Shown piece after piece: positions 6,797 to 13,610 of a stretch of DNA of 13,610 nucleotides. How positions within the stretch are numbered: position 1 is the stretch's first letter; each line of letters begins with the position of its first letter. The notes below the pieces were generated by a model, which saw only the letters and a program-made list of their open reading frames with translations, was not told the origin of the DNA and did not search any database. Source of the DNA: Oscillospiraceae bacterium (GTDB lineage: Bacteria; Bacillota; Clostridia; Oscillospirales; Ruminococcaceae); the NCBI GenBank assembly GCA_016296165.1, contig JAEDJV010000062.1:1-13610 (forward strand), given 5' to 3'. Made by a program: the position numbers and the translations under genes.

Positions 6797-7297
6797 ATGG
6801 CCGATAACAAAAAAGAAAATATACAGGAGATCCAGAGATATCTGTATAACATTTCGCATTTTATAGACACCATCCCCTCAGTTGTCCCCGACGGCATATT
6901 CGGCGAAAAAACCGAAAACGCAGTACGGGCATTTCAACAGGAGTACGGTCTTCCCACAACTGGAGAAGTTAACCGTCAGACTTATGATACAATAGTTATA
7001 GTGTATAAACATCTTAAGGAAAGTCCGCCGGATATGATAGATATTTTCCCGGAACACGACTATATTCTCTCTGAAGGCAGCAAAAACGACCTAGTATATT
7101 TTCTTCAGATTATGCTAAAGGCAATAAACCGAAAATTCCCTGATATCCCGGAAACTGAAATATCCGGTCTCTATGATAACAATACTGCCCGGTCCATTCG
7201 CTATATACAGGAAAAATCATTGTTTCCGGAAACCGGAGATACAGATAAGTACACCTGGAACAATATTGTAAAGATATTTCACCATATATCAAAATAA
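6797..7297 (+). CDS. Small protein with two PG_binding_1-type repeats
   Basis: A 166-residue protein and last gene of the cassette. The start is placed at ATG 6797, eight bases after AGGAGG (6783-6788); the frame is open further upstream but lacks a better site and would overlap the previous gene. The first repeat (about 8-73) contains PDGIFGEKTENAVRAFQ and GLPTTGEV and is typical of PG_binding_1. The second (about 92-163) is divergent: the FG of the core motif is replaced by LY (SGLYDNNTARSIRYIQ). No signal peptide or catalytic domain is present. The repeats resemble those of the preceding gene, suggesting the protein arose from or works with it. A binding or scaffolding role at peptidoglycan is likely from the family but unproven. 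Confidence 0.85.
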   Translation: MADNKKENIQEIQRYLYNISHFIDTIPSVVPDGIFGEKTENAVRAFQQEYGLPTTGEVNRQTYDTIVIVYKHLKESPPDMIDIFPEHDYILSEGSKNDLVYFLQIMLKAINRKFPDIPETEISGLYDNNTARSIRYIQEKSLFPETGDTDKYTWNNIVKIFHHISK

Positions 7298-7336
7298 AAT
7301 GTACTCGCCGAAAATCCAGTTCGGCGAGTACATTTT
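7296..7336. terminator. Bidirectional terminator between the cassette and the hicB-like gene
   Basis: A 17-base perfect stem pairs 7296-7312 with 7320-7336 around a 7-base loop, with A-rich and T-rich ends. It begins inside the stop codon of the plus-strand gene and overlaps the stop codon of the minus-strand gene at 7335. One hairpin therefore serves both convergent genes. Confidence 0.9.
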
Positions 7337-7751
7337 ATTTATATATTTTATTATATTCATTAAGCAGATAATCTCTGACAGCAGAAGAAATATCCAGATT
7401 TTCTTTTTTTGCAAAATCATACAGCCATCCCGGGACAGAAACTGTGACCTCTGTATCCCCTGCATAGTAATAATTCGCATATTCTTCCACATCAACATTT
7501 ACAGTCTGAATAAATGCTCTTGTGTATTCATTTCCAACATTGGGCCTCAAACTCTGAATATCTGACGGAGCAGGCAGTTTCTGACCTTTTGAAAGCATAT
7601 TGCAGATATAACGGGTCAGAAGATCAACAGCGCTCGAAAGAGCCGAATTAAAATCATCACCAAATGCCGCCAGATTATTCAAATCTGAAAACACTACACA
7701 ATACTTACCGTCAGGTCTCTGAAAAAAACATCCCGGATATGAGTATATCAT
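7335..7751 (-). CDS. HicB-like antitoxin protein without a HicA partner
   Basis: A 138-residue protein. Residues 4-63 match the HicB-like antitoxin fold: YPGCFFQRPDGKYCVVFSDL, then a GDDFNSALSSAVDLL helix and LPAPSDI. The C-terminal segment, EVTVSVPGWLYDFAKKENLD, followed by ISSAVRDYLLNEY (101-133), looks like the DNA-binding tail of HicB (VxxPxWL pattern). HicB proteins neutralise the HicA mRNA interferase and repress their own operon. No hicA is visible: the gene is preceded directly by its promoter and followed by a terminator, so it is solitary. AAGGAG (7759-7764) lies 7 bases before ATG 7751. An inverted repeat around its promoter is a likely autoregulatory operator. The family call is good; present-day function as an antitoxin is doubtful, and a stand-alone repressor is the alternative. 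Confidence 0.82.
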   Translation of the reverse strand: MIYSYPGCFFQRPDGKYCVVFSDLNNLAAFGDDFNSALSSAVDLLTRYICNMLSKGQKLPAPSDIQSLRPNVGNEYTRAFIQTVNVDVEEYANYYYAGDTEVTVSVPGWLYDFAKKENLDISSAVRDYLLNEYNKIYK

Positions 7752-7835
7752 TTTTATTCTCCTTACCTTAAAATATAAACATCAGCAATCTATGTACAAA
7801 ATTAAAAACTTATCTTATGGCAACCCCATTTTTTT

Positions 7836-7870
7836 AGCGTTCAATATAATTATACGCAGTAAAGAACGCT
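7836..7870. promoter_or_regulatory. Inverted-repeat operator candidate bracketing the hicB -10 box
   Basis: AGCGTTC (7836-7842) and GAACGCT (7864-7870) are perfect 7-base inverted repeats whose centres lie 28 bases apart, nearly three helical turns. One half-site lies in the -35/-10 spacer and the other at the predicted start of transcription. A dimeric or tetrameric repressor bound here would block RNA polymerase. HicB itself is the most likely ligand. Confidence 0.6.
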
Positions 7871-7877
7871 TTGTCAA
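7849..7877 (-). promoter_or_regulatory. Full-consensus sigma-A promoter of the hicB-like gene
   Basis: On the minus strand, TTGACA (7877-7872) is followed by exactly 17 bases and TATAAT (7854-7849). Both hexamers match consensus fully. Transcription would start near 7842, giving a leader of about 90 bases. Such a strong promoter suggests control by repression. Confidence 0.85.
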
Positions 7878-7982
7878 CAAATACACAAAAGTATCATGCA
7901 AAAATCACATTTCAATCTCTGTATTTTTACGTAAGCCGCCGTGTATCAACAAATTTTTAGTACTTTTTTCATATAAAAATAT

Positions 7983-8011
7983 TTGCGAAAAACAATATAG
8001 TATGATATAAT
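7983..8011 (+). promoter_or_regulatory. Promoter of the lipoprotein-regulator-kinase operon
   Basis: TTGCGA (7983-7988) is followed by 17 bases and TATAAT (8006-8011), with TGA before the hexamer as an extended -10. Transcription would begin near 8018, about 62 bases before the lipoprotein start. It diverges from the hicB promoter, 106 bases away at its nearest hexamer. Confidence 0.7.
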
Positions 8012-8079
8012 ATATACTATATATAGACACTACTTTCTTTTAATTTTAAAATTCCTGTTCACCAGAGGGAGGAATAGCC

Positions 8080-9414
8080 ATAAGAAAATCACTGTTAATC
8101 CTGGTTGTGTCTTTTTGTGTCCTCGTTTTATTTTCCGGCTGCACCATTGTATCCGGAATAGAAACGTACCTTAAGCCACCCAGACTAAGCGAACAGCATG
8201 AACAGATTTATAATGCCCTGATAAATGCTGAAGGTTCAAAAATCAGTCTAAAATATCCAAAATCAGGTTCTTTTCTCTCTGCGTTTGTAGTTGCAAACAT
8301 AGATGATGAACCAACTGATGAAGCAATAGTTTTTTATGAAAAAACAAATCTTACAGGAAGTGATTTGTCAACCCTCAGAATAAATTTTCTCGATCAAGTA
8401 AACGGAAAATGGAATTCTGTATACGACTTTGCAACCGAAGGAACTGAGGTTGAAAGAGTATTTATATCAAAACTGGGCGCTTCCGATATCACAAACATCA
8501 TAATTGGTATCAGCAGTCAGACAGAAAAAACAGCTGAACTCTTCTTCTACGACGGTAAGACGAAACCTGAGCCAAAATCACTTGGCAACTACTCGGTAAT
8601 GGATGTTACTGATATAAATGGTGACCTGGAAAACGAACTCATCATGATAAGCAGCGGACCATCCGGAAACACCGCCCAGTTAAAATGGCTTGATGCAGAC
8701 AGTACAATGGTTTCAGGTCCTGTGCTGGAGCTTACAGAAAACACCGCAGATATAGTTCAGCTTATCTACGGTAAAATTAACAACGATACAACAGCTGTTT
8801 ATCTTGACTCATACATAAACACAAACACAATAATCACAGAGATTTTATGTTCTGATACCTACAACAATACAATATACCTCAAATCAGCCACAGCTTCAAA
8901 TTCAGATTCAGAACAGATTAACAAAACAATAAGAAAATCATCTTTGCTTTCGCGGGATATAGATAACGATGGTATAATCGAAATACCAATCAATACTGTT
9001 TTCAAAGGCTATGAAGAAAAACCCGAGACAGAACAGATTCCAATGACAAACTGGTATGTTTTCGAAGACAACTTGTTTGTAAAAAAATATTCCAGTTATT
9101 ACAGCATAACCGACGGATATGCATTCATGCTTCCGGACAAATGGATTGATAAGGTAACTGTAAAATCCACAAATGATGATATTACATTCTGCAGCTATGA
9201 TGAAAAAGAAGAAAATCAAAGAGAACTGATAAAAATATGCGTTGCAAACTCATCAGAAGCCGAAGAAATAATGCAAGGCACTGAATATAAACATTATGTG
9301 CAGATACATTCATACGGAGATACTGTATATCTTGTCTGCATTCCTGAAACGTATTCAGATCCTCTGGCTCTGACGGAAAGTGAATTGTTATTTTATTTTA
9401 AGATTATATTATAA
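8080..9414 (+). CDS. Lipoprotein with FG-GAP-like repeats, apparently using an AUA start codon
   Basis: A protein of 444 residues if translation starts at ATA 8080, or 435 from GTG 8107. ATA 8080 lies seven bases after a strong AGGGAGG (8066-8072). It yields MRKSLLILVVSFCVLVLFSGC, a complete lipoprotein signal with charged start, hydrophobic core and lipobox LFSGC (lipidated Cys 21). The GTG start would lose the charged end and sit 34 bases from the ribosome binding site. The mature part has Asp-rich turns like FG-GAP or VCBS repeats: ANIDDEPTDEAIVF (72-85), DINGDLENELI (178-188) and DIDNDGIIEIP (293-303). This suggests an extracytoplasmic beta-propeller-like fold, but I do not recognise a named family. 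It is first in an operon: the regulator starts 13 bases downstream and the kinase overlaps that. An accessory role in sensing is inference. Confidence 0.8.
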   Translation: MRKSLLILVVSFCVLVLFSGCTIVSGIETYLKPPRLSEQHEQIYNALINAEGSKISLKYPKSGSFLSAFVVANIDDEPTDEAIVFYEKTNLTGSDLSTLRINFLDQVNGKWNSVYDFATEGTEVERVFISKLGASDITNIIIGISSQTEKTAELFFYDGKTKPEPKSLGNYSVMDVTDINGDLENELIMISSGPSGNTAQLKWLDADSTMVSGPVLELTENTADIVQLIYGKINNDTTAVYLDSYINTNTIITEILCSDTYNNTIYLKSATASNSDSEQINKTIRKSSLLSRDIDNDGIIEIPINTVFKGYEEKPETEQIPMTNWYVFEDNLFVKKYSSYYSITDGYAFMLPDKWIDKVTVKSTNDDITFCSYDEKEENQRELIKICVANSSEAEEIMQGTEYKHYVQIHSYGDTVYLVCIPETYSDPLALTESELLFYFKIIL

Positions 9415-9427
9415 AGGGGAGTTAAAA

Positions 9428-10126
9428 ATGAAAAGAATTCTTGTTTGTGAAGACGAAGACGTAATCAGGGATTTTGTTGTTATCAATCTTAAACGTGCCG
9501 GATATGAAGTTGTTGATGTAAACTGCGGCGAAGAAGCATTAAGAATATTTGAAAGTGAACATGGTAATTTTGATGTTGCACTTCTTGATATTATGATGCC
9601 TGGTATCGACGGATTTACAGTATGCAAAAAACTTCGTGAAAAGAGCTCAACCCTCGGAATAATAATGCTCTCAGCCAAAACACAGGAAATGGATAAAGTT
9701 AGCGGTCTTATGATTGGCGCTGATGACTACATGACTAAACCGTTTTCTCCGTCAGAGCTTACAGCAAGAGTTGATGCAATATACAGACGTGTGTGCATGA
9801 GCTTTATGAAGGTTGAAGAATCTCCGGTTATTGAATCCGGACCTTTTGAACTGAATCTTAAAAGCCGTACTGTATCCAAAAACGGTAAACTAATCGATTT
9901 AACACAAGTAGAATACCAGATCCTTGAATATTTCATGAACAATAAGAATACTGCACTTGACAGAACAAGCATACTCAATCACATCTGGGGCGAAACCTAT
10001 GTAGGCGACGAAAAAATAGTTGATGTTAATATTCGTCGTATTCGCATGAAGATAGAGGATGAACCGTCAAATCCGCAATATATTATTACAATCTGGGGAT
10101 TCGGATACAAATGGAACGAAAAATGA
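9428..10126 (+). CDS. OmpR/PhoB-family response regulator
   Basis: A 232-residue transcription regulator. The receiver domain (about 3-118) has the acidic pair E8/D9, phosphoacceptor D54 in LLDIMMPG, switch residue S82 and K104 in the MTKPF motif. The C-terminal winged-helix DNA-binding domain (about 137-230) contains LTQVEYQILEYF, the recognition-helix segment VDVNIRRIRMKIE, and the final GFGYKW typical of the Trans_reg_C family. The start is placed at ATG 9428, after AAGGGGAG (9414-9421); an upstream in-frame start would overlap the lipoprotein gene and lacks a site. The gene overlaps the kinase gene by up to 16 bases, so the two are translationally coupled partners. All key residues are present. 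The regulon cannot be deduced from this window. Confidence 0.95.
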   Translation: MKRILVCEDEDVIRDFVVINLKRAGYEVVDVNCGEEALRIFESEHGNFDVALLDIMMPGIDGFTVCKKLREKSSTLGIIMLSAKTQEMDKVSGLMIGADDYMTKPFSPSELTARVDAIYRRVCMSFMKVEESPVIESGPFELNLKSRTVSKNGKLIDLTQVEYQILEYFMNNKNTALDRTSILNHIWGETYVGDEKIVDVNIRRIRMKIEDEPSNPQYIITIWGFGYKWNEK

Positions 10127-11595
10127 GTCGGTTTACAACTCTTAGAAAACCTGTCAACCGTTCGGGGAGAAGGTTTTCAAAAGATTCTATCGTTTACAGA
10201 TGGGTTTTCAACAACCTTGCAATCCTGATACTTATTCTTTTTGTTATTGCAAGTATTATGGTTTTTGCTATTCAGAATTATTATTATTTATCAACTGAGC
10301 AATACCTTACAGGTAAGCTGACAACTATCACAAGTGTGCTCAGCAAATATTCAACTGATACAACCAAGAACTTTTCTTCAGAAGTTCGAAATATGGTCGA
10401 AACTTTTGCAGATAAAGACAAAATTGAACTAATGGCTATCAATTCCAAAGGTAAAGTCGTAATTACATCATCAGGTTTTTCGCCTGATGATTCAGTTGTT
10501 ATGAACGATTTTGATGAAGCCATGGAAACCAAGACTTTTGGTCGCTGGTGGGGAAAAACGGAGAACAACGAAAAAATAATGGCTGTCTCATACCCTATTT
10601 CATCAAAAAATTCAGATTATTCTGCTATGCGTGTGGTTGTTTCCATGTCAGATGTCGATGACATTATTTTCTCAATGTCCTTGATAGTAATTGCGTGCTG
10701 CATGTTTATTCTGCTGCCTCTGATTTTTTCCGGAATCTATTTTGTCGGATCAATTGTCAGACCGGTTCAGAAAGTCAACGGTGCAACCAAAAAATTTGCT
10801 ATGGGGAACTTTACTGAACGTATCCCAATTGAAACAAATGATGAAATCGGTCAGCTCTGTGAGTCTATTAACCACATGGCCGATGAACTTTCTGCAGCTG
10901 AGGCAATGAAAAATGAATTCATTTCGTCAGTTTCGCATGAACTCAGAACTCCCCTTACGGCGATCAAAGGGTGGGCAGAAACAATAAGCAATGACAATGA
11001 TGAAGAAACAACACGCAAAGGCATTAGAGTAATCGTAAGTGAAACCGAACGTCTTTCCCAGATGGTTGAGGAACTCCTTGATTTTTCAAGAATGCAGAAT
11101 GGTAAATTTACACTTCAGATGAGCAAAATAGATATCCTTGCTGAACTTGAAGACGCAATACTAATCTATACAGAAAAAGCTAAACATGAAAACACTCAGA
11201 TAAGCTACAATTCTCCAGAGATGCTTCCTTTTATTATAGGTGACAAGAATCGTCTTCGTCAGGTTTTTATCAACATAATCGACAATGCTATAAAATATTC
11301 AAGTTCTCCTGATCATGAAAGTCATATCAGCATTAATGCCTTTCAAAAAGACAGCAAAAGAATCTGCATTACAATCGAAGATAACGGCTGTGGAATATCA
11401 GCAGCCGATTTACCGAAAATCAAAACCAAATTTTTTAAAGCCAATCACACAAAGCGAGGTTCAGGAATCGGTTTGGCGGTTGCTGATGAAATTATCATGA
11501 TGCATCATGGCAAACTTAAAATTGAAAGTCAGGAAGGAGTAGGAACAACTGTTTATATCACTCTCCCGACTGAATCTTCACACAAAACTATATAA
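10111..11595 (+). CDS. Membrane sensor histidine kinase, partner of the upstream regulator
   Basis: A 494-residue kinase. A basic N-terminus is followed by TM1 (about 33-55), an extracytoplasmic domain of about 130 residues, TM2 (about 187-212) and HAMP (about 210-262). HisKA follows with phosphoacceptor H276 in SVSHELRTPL, then HATPase_c with N-box N388/N392, DNGCG (424-428) and the G2 loop GSGIGL (450-455). This is the architecture of the PhoR/VicK/ResE group, which phosphorylates OmpR-type regulators. Two starts are possible: ATG 10111 as given, or ATG 10123, which overlaps the regulator stop as ATGA and has a weak GGAAC upstream; the proteins differ by four residues. The extracytoplasmic domain shows no recognised ligand motif. 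The lipoprotein encoded two genes earlier is a plausible input partner, by context only. Confidence 0.95.
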   Translation: MERKMSRFTTLRKPVNRSGRRFSKDSIVYRWVFNNLAILILILFVIASIMVFAIQNYYYLSTEQYLTGKLTTITSVLSKYSTDTTKNFSSEVRNMVETFADKDKIELMAINSKGKVVITSSGFSPDDSVVMNDFDEAMETKTFGRWWGKTENNEKIMAVSYPISSKNSDYSAMRVVVSMSDVDDIIFSMSLIVIACCMFILLPLIFSGIYFVGSIVRPVQKVNGATKKFAMGNFTERIPIETNDEIGQLCESINHMADELSAAEAMKNEFISSVSHELRTPLTAIKGWAETISNDNDEETTRKGIRVIVSETERLSQMVEELLDFSRMQNGKFTLQMSKIDILAELEDAILIYTEKAKHENTQISYNSPEMLPFIIGDKNRLRQVFINIIDNAIKYSSSPDHESHISINAFQKDSKRICITIEDNGCGISAADLPKIKTKFFKANHTKRGSGIGLAVADEIIMMHHGKLKIESQEGVGTTVYITLPTESSHKTI

Positions 11596-11697
11596 TAATA
11601 CACCTGCGTCAAGTTGTTTGCAACCCTTAGTAAACCGCAGATTACTAGTTGTAAACCTATACAAATTCACATTTTACTGCGGAGAATAGAGGTTCAC
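11596..11697. other. Short gap between the kinase and the DUF1385 gene
   Basis: The gap contains a CTGCG/CGCAG repeat pair enclosing a GTTG/CAAC pair, but no T-tract after it, so it is not a clear terminator. I see no good promoter. Read-through from the kinase operon is possible. Confidence 0.4.
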
Positions 11698-12651
11698 ATG
11701 AGCAAAGAAGCCCACAAATCAAAAATAGGCGGTCAGGCTCTCATCGAAGGTATAATGATGAAGGGCGTTTTCAAATCCGCCATGGCATGTCGTTTGCCTG
11801 ACGGAACAATTGACATTGAGACATGGGATGAAAACAATGGAAAAAATGCGCCCTGGTATAAAAAAGTTCCGTTTATAAGGGGTTCATTTAATTTTGTTTC
11901 TTCTCTTATTTCCGGATACAAATGTTTGATGAAATCTGCAGAAAAACAACTGACAGATGACGATGAAGAAGAGGAAATGAGCAAATTTGAACAATGGCTT
12001 ACGGATAAACTAGGGGACAATATTATGGGGATTATATCTGCACTTGCTATGGTTATAGGCATAGTGCTCAGTTTATTTCTCTTTAAGTTTATTCCAGCGT
12101 TTCTCACCAAGCCAATTGAAAACCAGACAATTTTACGTACAGCGATTGAAGGGATTCTTAAAATTGCAATATTTGTAGTTTATCTGGCTCTGACCGGAAA
12201 ATCAAAAGATGTAAAAAGAACATATGAATATCATGGTGCTGAACATAAAACAATTGCATGCTTTGAGGCTCATGAAGAACTTACAGTAGAAAATATAAAA
12301 AAGCATTCTCGTTTCCATCCAAGATGCGGGACAAGTTTTATTTTTATAACACTCTTTACAAGTATCTTTGTTTTTTGCTTTATTCCATCTTTTTCTTCAT
12401 ATGGAAAAACAACTCGCATTTTCATGCGTCTTGCAATTCAGCTTTTACTCCTCCCTTTCATAATTGGAATTGCTTATGAACTAATCCGTCTTGCCGGAAG
12501 GAAAAACAATCTTTTTACAAGAATTATTTCCGCACCTGGACTTAAGATTCAGCATCTGACTACACGTGAGCCGGATGACGCACAGATTGAAGTTGCAATA
12601 GCCGCAATTAAACCTTGTATACCTGAAAATCTGGAGGATGACAATTGGTAA
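11698..12651 (+). CDS. DUF1385 family membrane protein (YqhQ-like)
   Basis: A 317-residue protein. KIGGQALIEGIMMKG near the N-terminus (9-23) and YHGAEHKTIACFE (178-190) with HPRCGTSFIF (207-216) are the hallmark motifs of DUF1385, the family of Bacillus YqhQ. Predicted membrane helices lie at about 107-129, 150-167, 212-229 and 243-262. An acidic segment (DDDEEEE, 87-93) precedes the first. The start is placed at ATG 11698 because AGAGG (11689-11693) lies just before it and the conserved motif begins nine residues in; the frame remains open upstream without a better signal. The last seven bases overlap prmC. In many Clostridia this gene sits next to prmC and prfA; prfA is not found directly downstream here. 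The molecular role of the family is unknown. Confidence 0.92.
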   Translation: MSKEAHKSKIGGQALIEGIMMKGVFKSAMACRLPDGTIDIETWDENNGKNAPWYKKVPFIRGSFNFVSSLISGYKCLMKSAEKQLTDDDEEEEMSKFEQWLTDKLGDNIMGIISALAMVIGIVLSLFLFKFIPAFLTKPIENQTILRTAIEGILKIAIFVVYLALTGKSKDVKRTYEYHGAEHKTIACFEAHEELTVENIKKHSRFHPRCGTSFIFITLFTSIFVFCFIPSFSSYGKTTRIFMRLAIQLLLLPFIIGIAYELIRLAGRKNNLFTRIISAPGLKIQHLTTREPDDAQIEVAIAAIKPCIPENLEDDNW

Positions 12652-13496
12652 CCGTAAATCAACTCTCTACCAACCTAAAGGCAATGTTTAAAGAAAACAA
12701 AGTTGAAAACTATATCTTTGAGACACGATGCATCCTTGAGCATGCCCTTCAGTTAAACCACAGTAACCTTATTGCAAGCCTTGATATGCAACTTTCAGAA
12801 ACACAGGTTGAAACTATTCGTAAAATGGCACACAAAAGACTTTCAGGCTATCCTCTGCAATATATTTTAGGTGAATGGGAATTCTTTGGATTGCCATTCT
12901 ACGTTGGTGAAGGGGTACTGATTCCCAGACAAGATACTGAAACCCTGGTTGAATGTGTACTTGAAAAAACTAAACTTATGATAAAACCACATATCGCAGA
13001 TTTGTGTAGTGGTAGTGGGTGTATAGCCATAGCCTTGGAACAAAATCTTCACAATGCCGATATATGCGCTGTTGAGTATTCCGATAAGGCTCTTTCTTAT
13101 CTTGTTCGCAACATCGAATTAAATGCCTCTTCTGTAACAGCATACAAAGGAAATGTACTTAGCAGCGATTTCTCTGCTTGCTTCTCCGGTCTTGACATAA
13201 TAACCGCCAATCCTCCGTATCTTACAGCAGAAGATATGACAAAACTTCAAAAAGAAGTCTCGTTTGAACCGGAAATGGCACTCATCGGCGGAGAGGACGG
13301 AATGCTTTTTTATCGTACAATAACATCATACTGGAAACACAGTCTTAAAATCAATGGAATGATTTTCTATGAGATTGGAATTCATCAGGAAAATGAAGTT
13401 TCTGATATTCTTATTTACAATGGATTTACTGATATACAGTTTTACAAAGATCTAAACGGTATAATCAGGGTTGTATCCGGAGTTTACAAACCATAA
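12645..13496 (+). CDS. prmC: Peptide chain release factor N5-glutamine methyltransferase
   Basis: A 283-residue enzyme that methylates the glutamine of the GGQ motif in release factors RF1 and RF2, using S-adenosylmethionine in the cytoplasm. An N-terminal helical substrate-binding domain (about 1-80) leads to GEWEFFGLPFYV and LIPRQDTE (92-99). The Rossmann-fold SAM motif DLCSGSGC is at 119-126, and the catalytic NPPY at 189-192 is characteristic of N-directed methyltransferases. Length is normal for the family. It starts with TTG at 12645, seven bases after GGAGG (12633-12637), overlapping the DUF1385 stop, so the two are translationally coupled. SAM motif I reads CSGSG where GTGSG is more usual, a tolerated variation. 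HemK is the old name. A terminator follows immediately, ending the operon before any prfA. Confidence 0.95.
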   Translation: MVTVNQLSTNLKAMFKENKVENYIFETRCILEHALQLNHSNLIASLDMQLSETQVETIRKMAHKRLSGYPLQYILGEWEFFGLPFYVGEGVLIPRQDTETLVECVLEKTKLMIKPHIADLCSGSGCIAIALEQNLHNADICAVEYSDKALSYLVRNIELNASSVTAYKGNVLSSDFSACFSGLDIITANPPYLTAEDMTKLQKEVSFEPEMALIGGEDGMLFYRTITSYWKHSLKINGMIFYEIGIHQENEVSDILIYNGFTDIQFYKDLNGIIRVVSGVYKP

Positions 13497-13531
13497 AACA
13501 AATCCCCGTTCAATGAACGGGGATTTGTTTT
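13495..13531. terminator. Bidirectional terminator after prmC
   Basis: Positions 13495-13512 are the reverse complement of 13514-13531, with a GC-rich core (CCCCGTTC) and A-rich and T-rich outer ends. It overlaps the prmC stop codon and lies just after the stop of the convergent partial gene, so it can serve both strands. Confidence 0.9.
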
Positions 13532-13538
13532 ATGGATA

Positions 13539-13610
13539 TTAAATTTCAGATTCATTTTCCTTTTTATGAAATAATCTTTTAAAGAAACCTTTCTTTTCAT
13601 TAGATACAGT
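13539..13610 (-). CDS. C-terminal end of an unidentified protein, cut by window edge
   Basis: The minus strand is open from the right edge to a TAA at 13541-13539. The readable 23 residues are TVSNEKKGFF, then KRLFHKKENESEI, a basic and polar tail of a kind often found at the cytoplasmic end of membrane proteins. The shared terminator directly after the stop supports a real gene end. Too little is visible to name a family. Confidence 0.5.
   Translation of the reverse strand, partial: TVSNEKKGFFKRLFHKKENESEI

Noticed and set aside
7752..8079. Search for a hicA toxin gene upstream of the hicB-like gene
   Set aside because: No suitable frame exists on the minus strand. The stretch holds the hicB leader and promoter and the divergent lipoprotein promoter. 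A 72-codon plus-strand frame at 7792-8010 has no ribosome binding site and covers both promoters.
13497..13610. prfA (release factor 1) expected after prmC
   Set aside because: A strong terminator follows prmC at once, and the only frame beyond it lies on the opposite strand with a basic C-terminal tail.

Overview
The window looks like a chromosomal segment of a low-GC, Gram-positive, fibre-degrading anaerobe of the Ruminococcus type (Clostridia, Oscillospirales). The main evidence is a secreted two-module GH26 mannanase ending in a type I dockerin, which indicates a cellulosome. Strong AGGAGG-type ribosome binding sites, consensus sigma-A promoters and the DUF1385-prmC gene pair fit the same group. 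The species assignment is inference; no rRNA or other marker gene is present.

Layout. (1) 1-394, minus: the N-terminal part of an AAA-ATPase-like protein running off the left edge, with a strong promoter at 435-463. (2) 672-3896, minus: a 1074-residue CBM35-GH26-linker-CBM35-GH26-dockerin enzyme with its own promoter (3980-4008) and terminator (617-661). (3) 4193-4411, plus: a small DUF378 membrane protein, preceded by a LexA-box-like palindrome and followed by a terminator. (4) 4514-4658: promoter-like sequence, a C8 tract, three hairpins and a U-tract, forming a candidate small RNA or leader. (5) 4734-7297, plus: a three-gene cassette encoding a proline-rich protein with a beta-sandwich-like domain, a SpoIID-like protein with three PG_binding_1 repeats, and a small protein with two such repeats. 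None has a visible signal peptide. (6) 7335-7751, minus: an orphan HicB-like antitoxin whose near-consensus promoter is bracketed by an inverted repeat. (7) 8080-11595, plus: a lipoprotein that appears to start at AUA, an OmpR-family response regulator and a sensor histidine kinase. (8) 11698-13496, plus: a DUF1385 (YqhQ-like) membrane protein overlapping prmC, the release-factor glutamine methyltransferase. (9) 13539-13610, minus: the C-terminal end of an unidentified protein. Long hairpins of the bidirectional terminator type separate the convergent units at 7296-7336 and 13495-13531.

How the genes fit together. The mannanase is a stand-alone cellulosomal enzyme. The lipoprotein, regulator and kinase form one signalling operon in which the lipoprotein may be an accessory envelope component. 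DUF1385-prmC is a housekeeping pair. The parts most worth a second look are the signal-less SpoIID/peptidoglycan-binding cassette with its upstream structured RNA candidate, the AUA start, and the HicB-type operator with no toxin gene.
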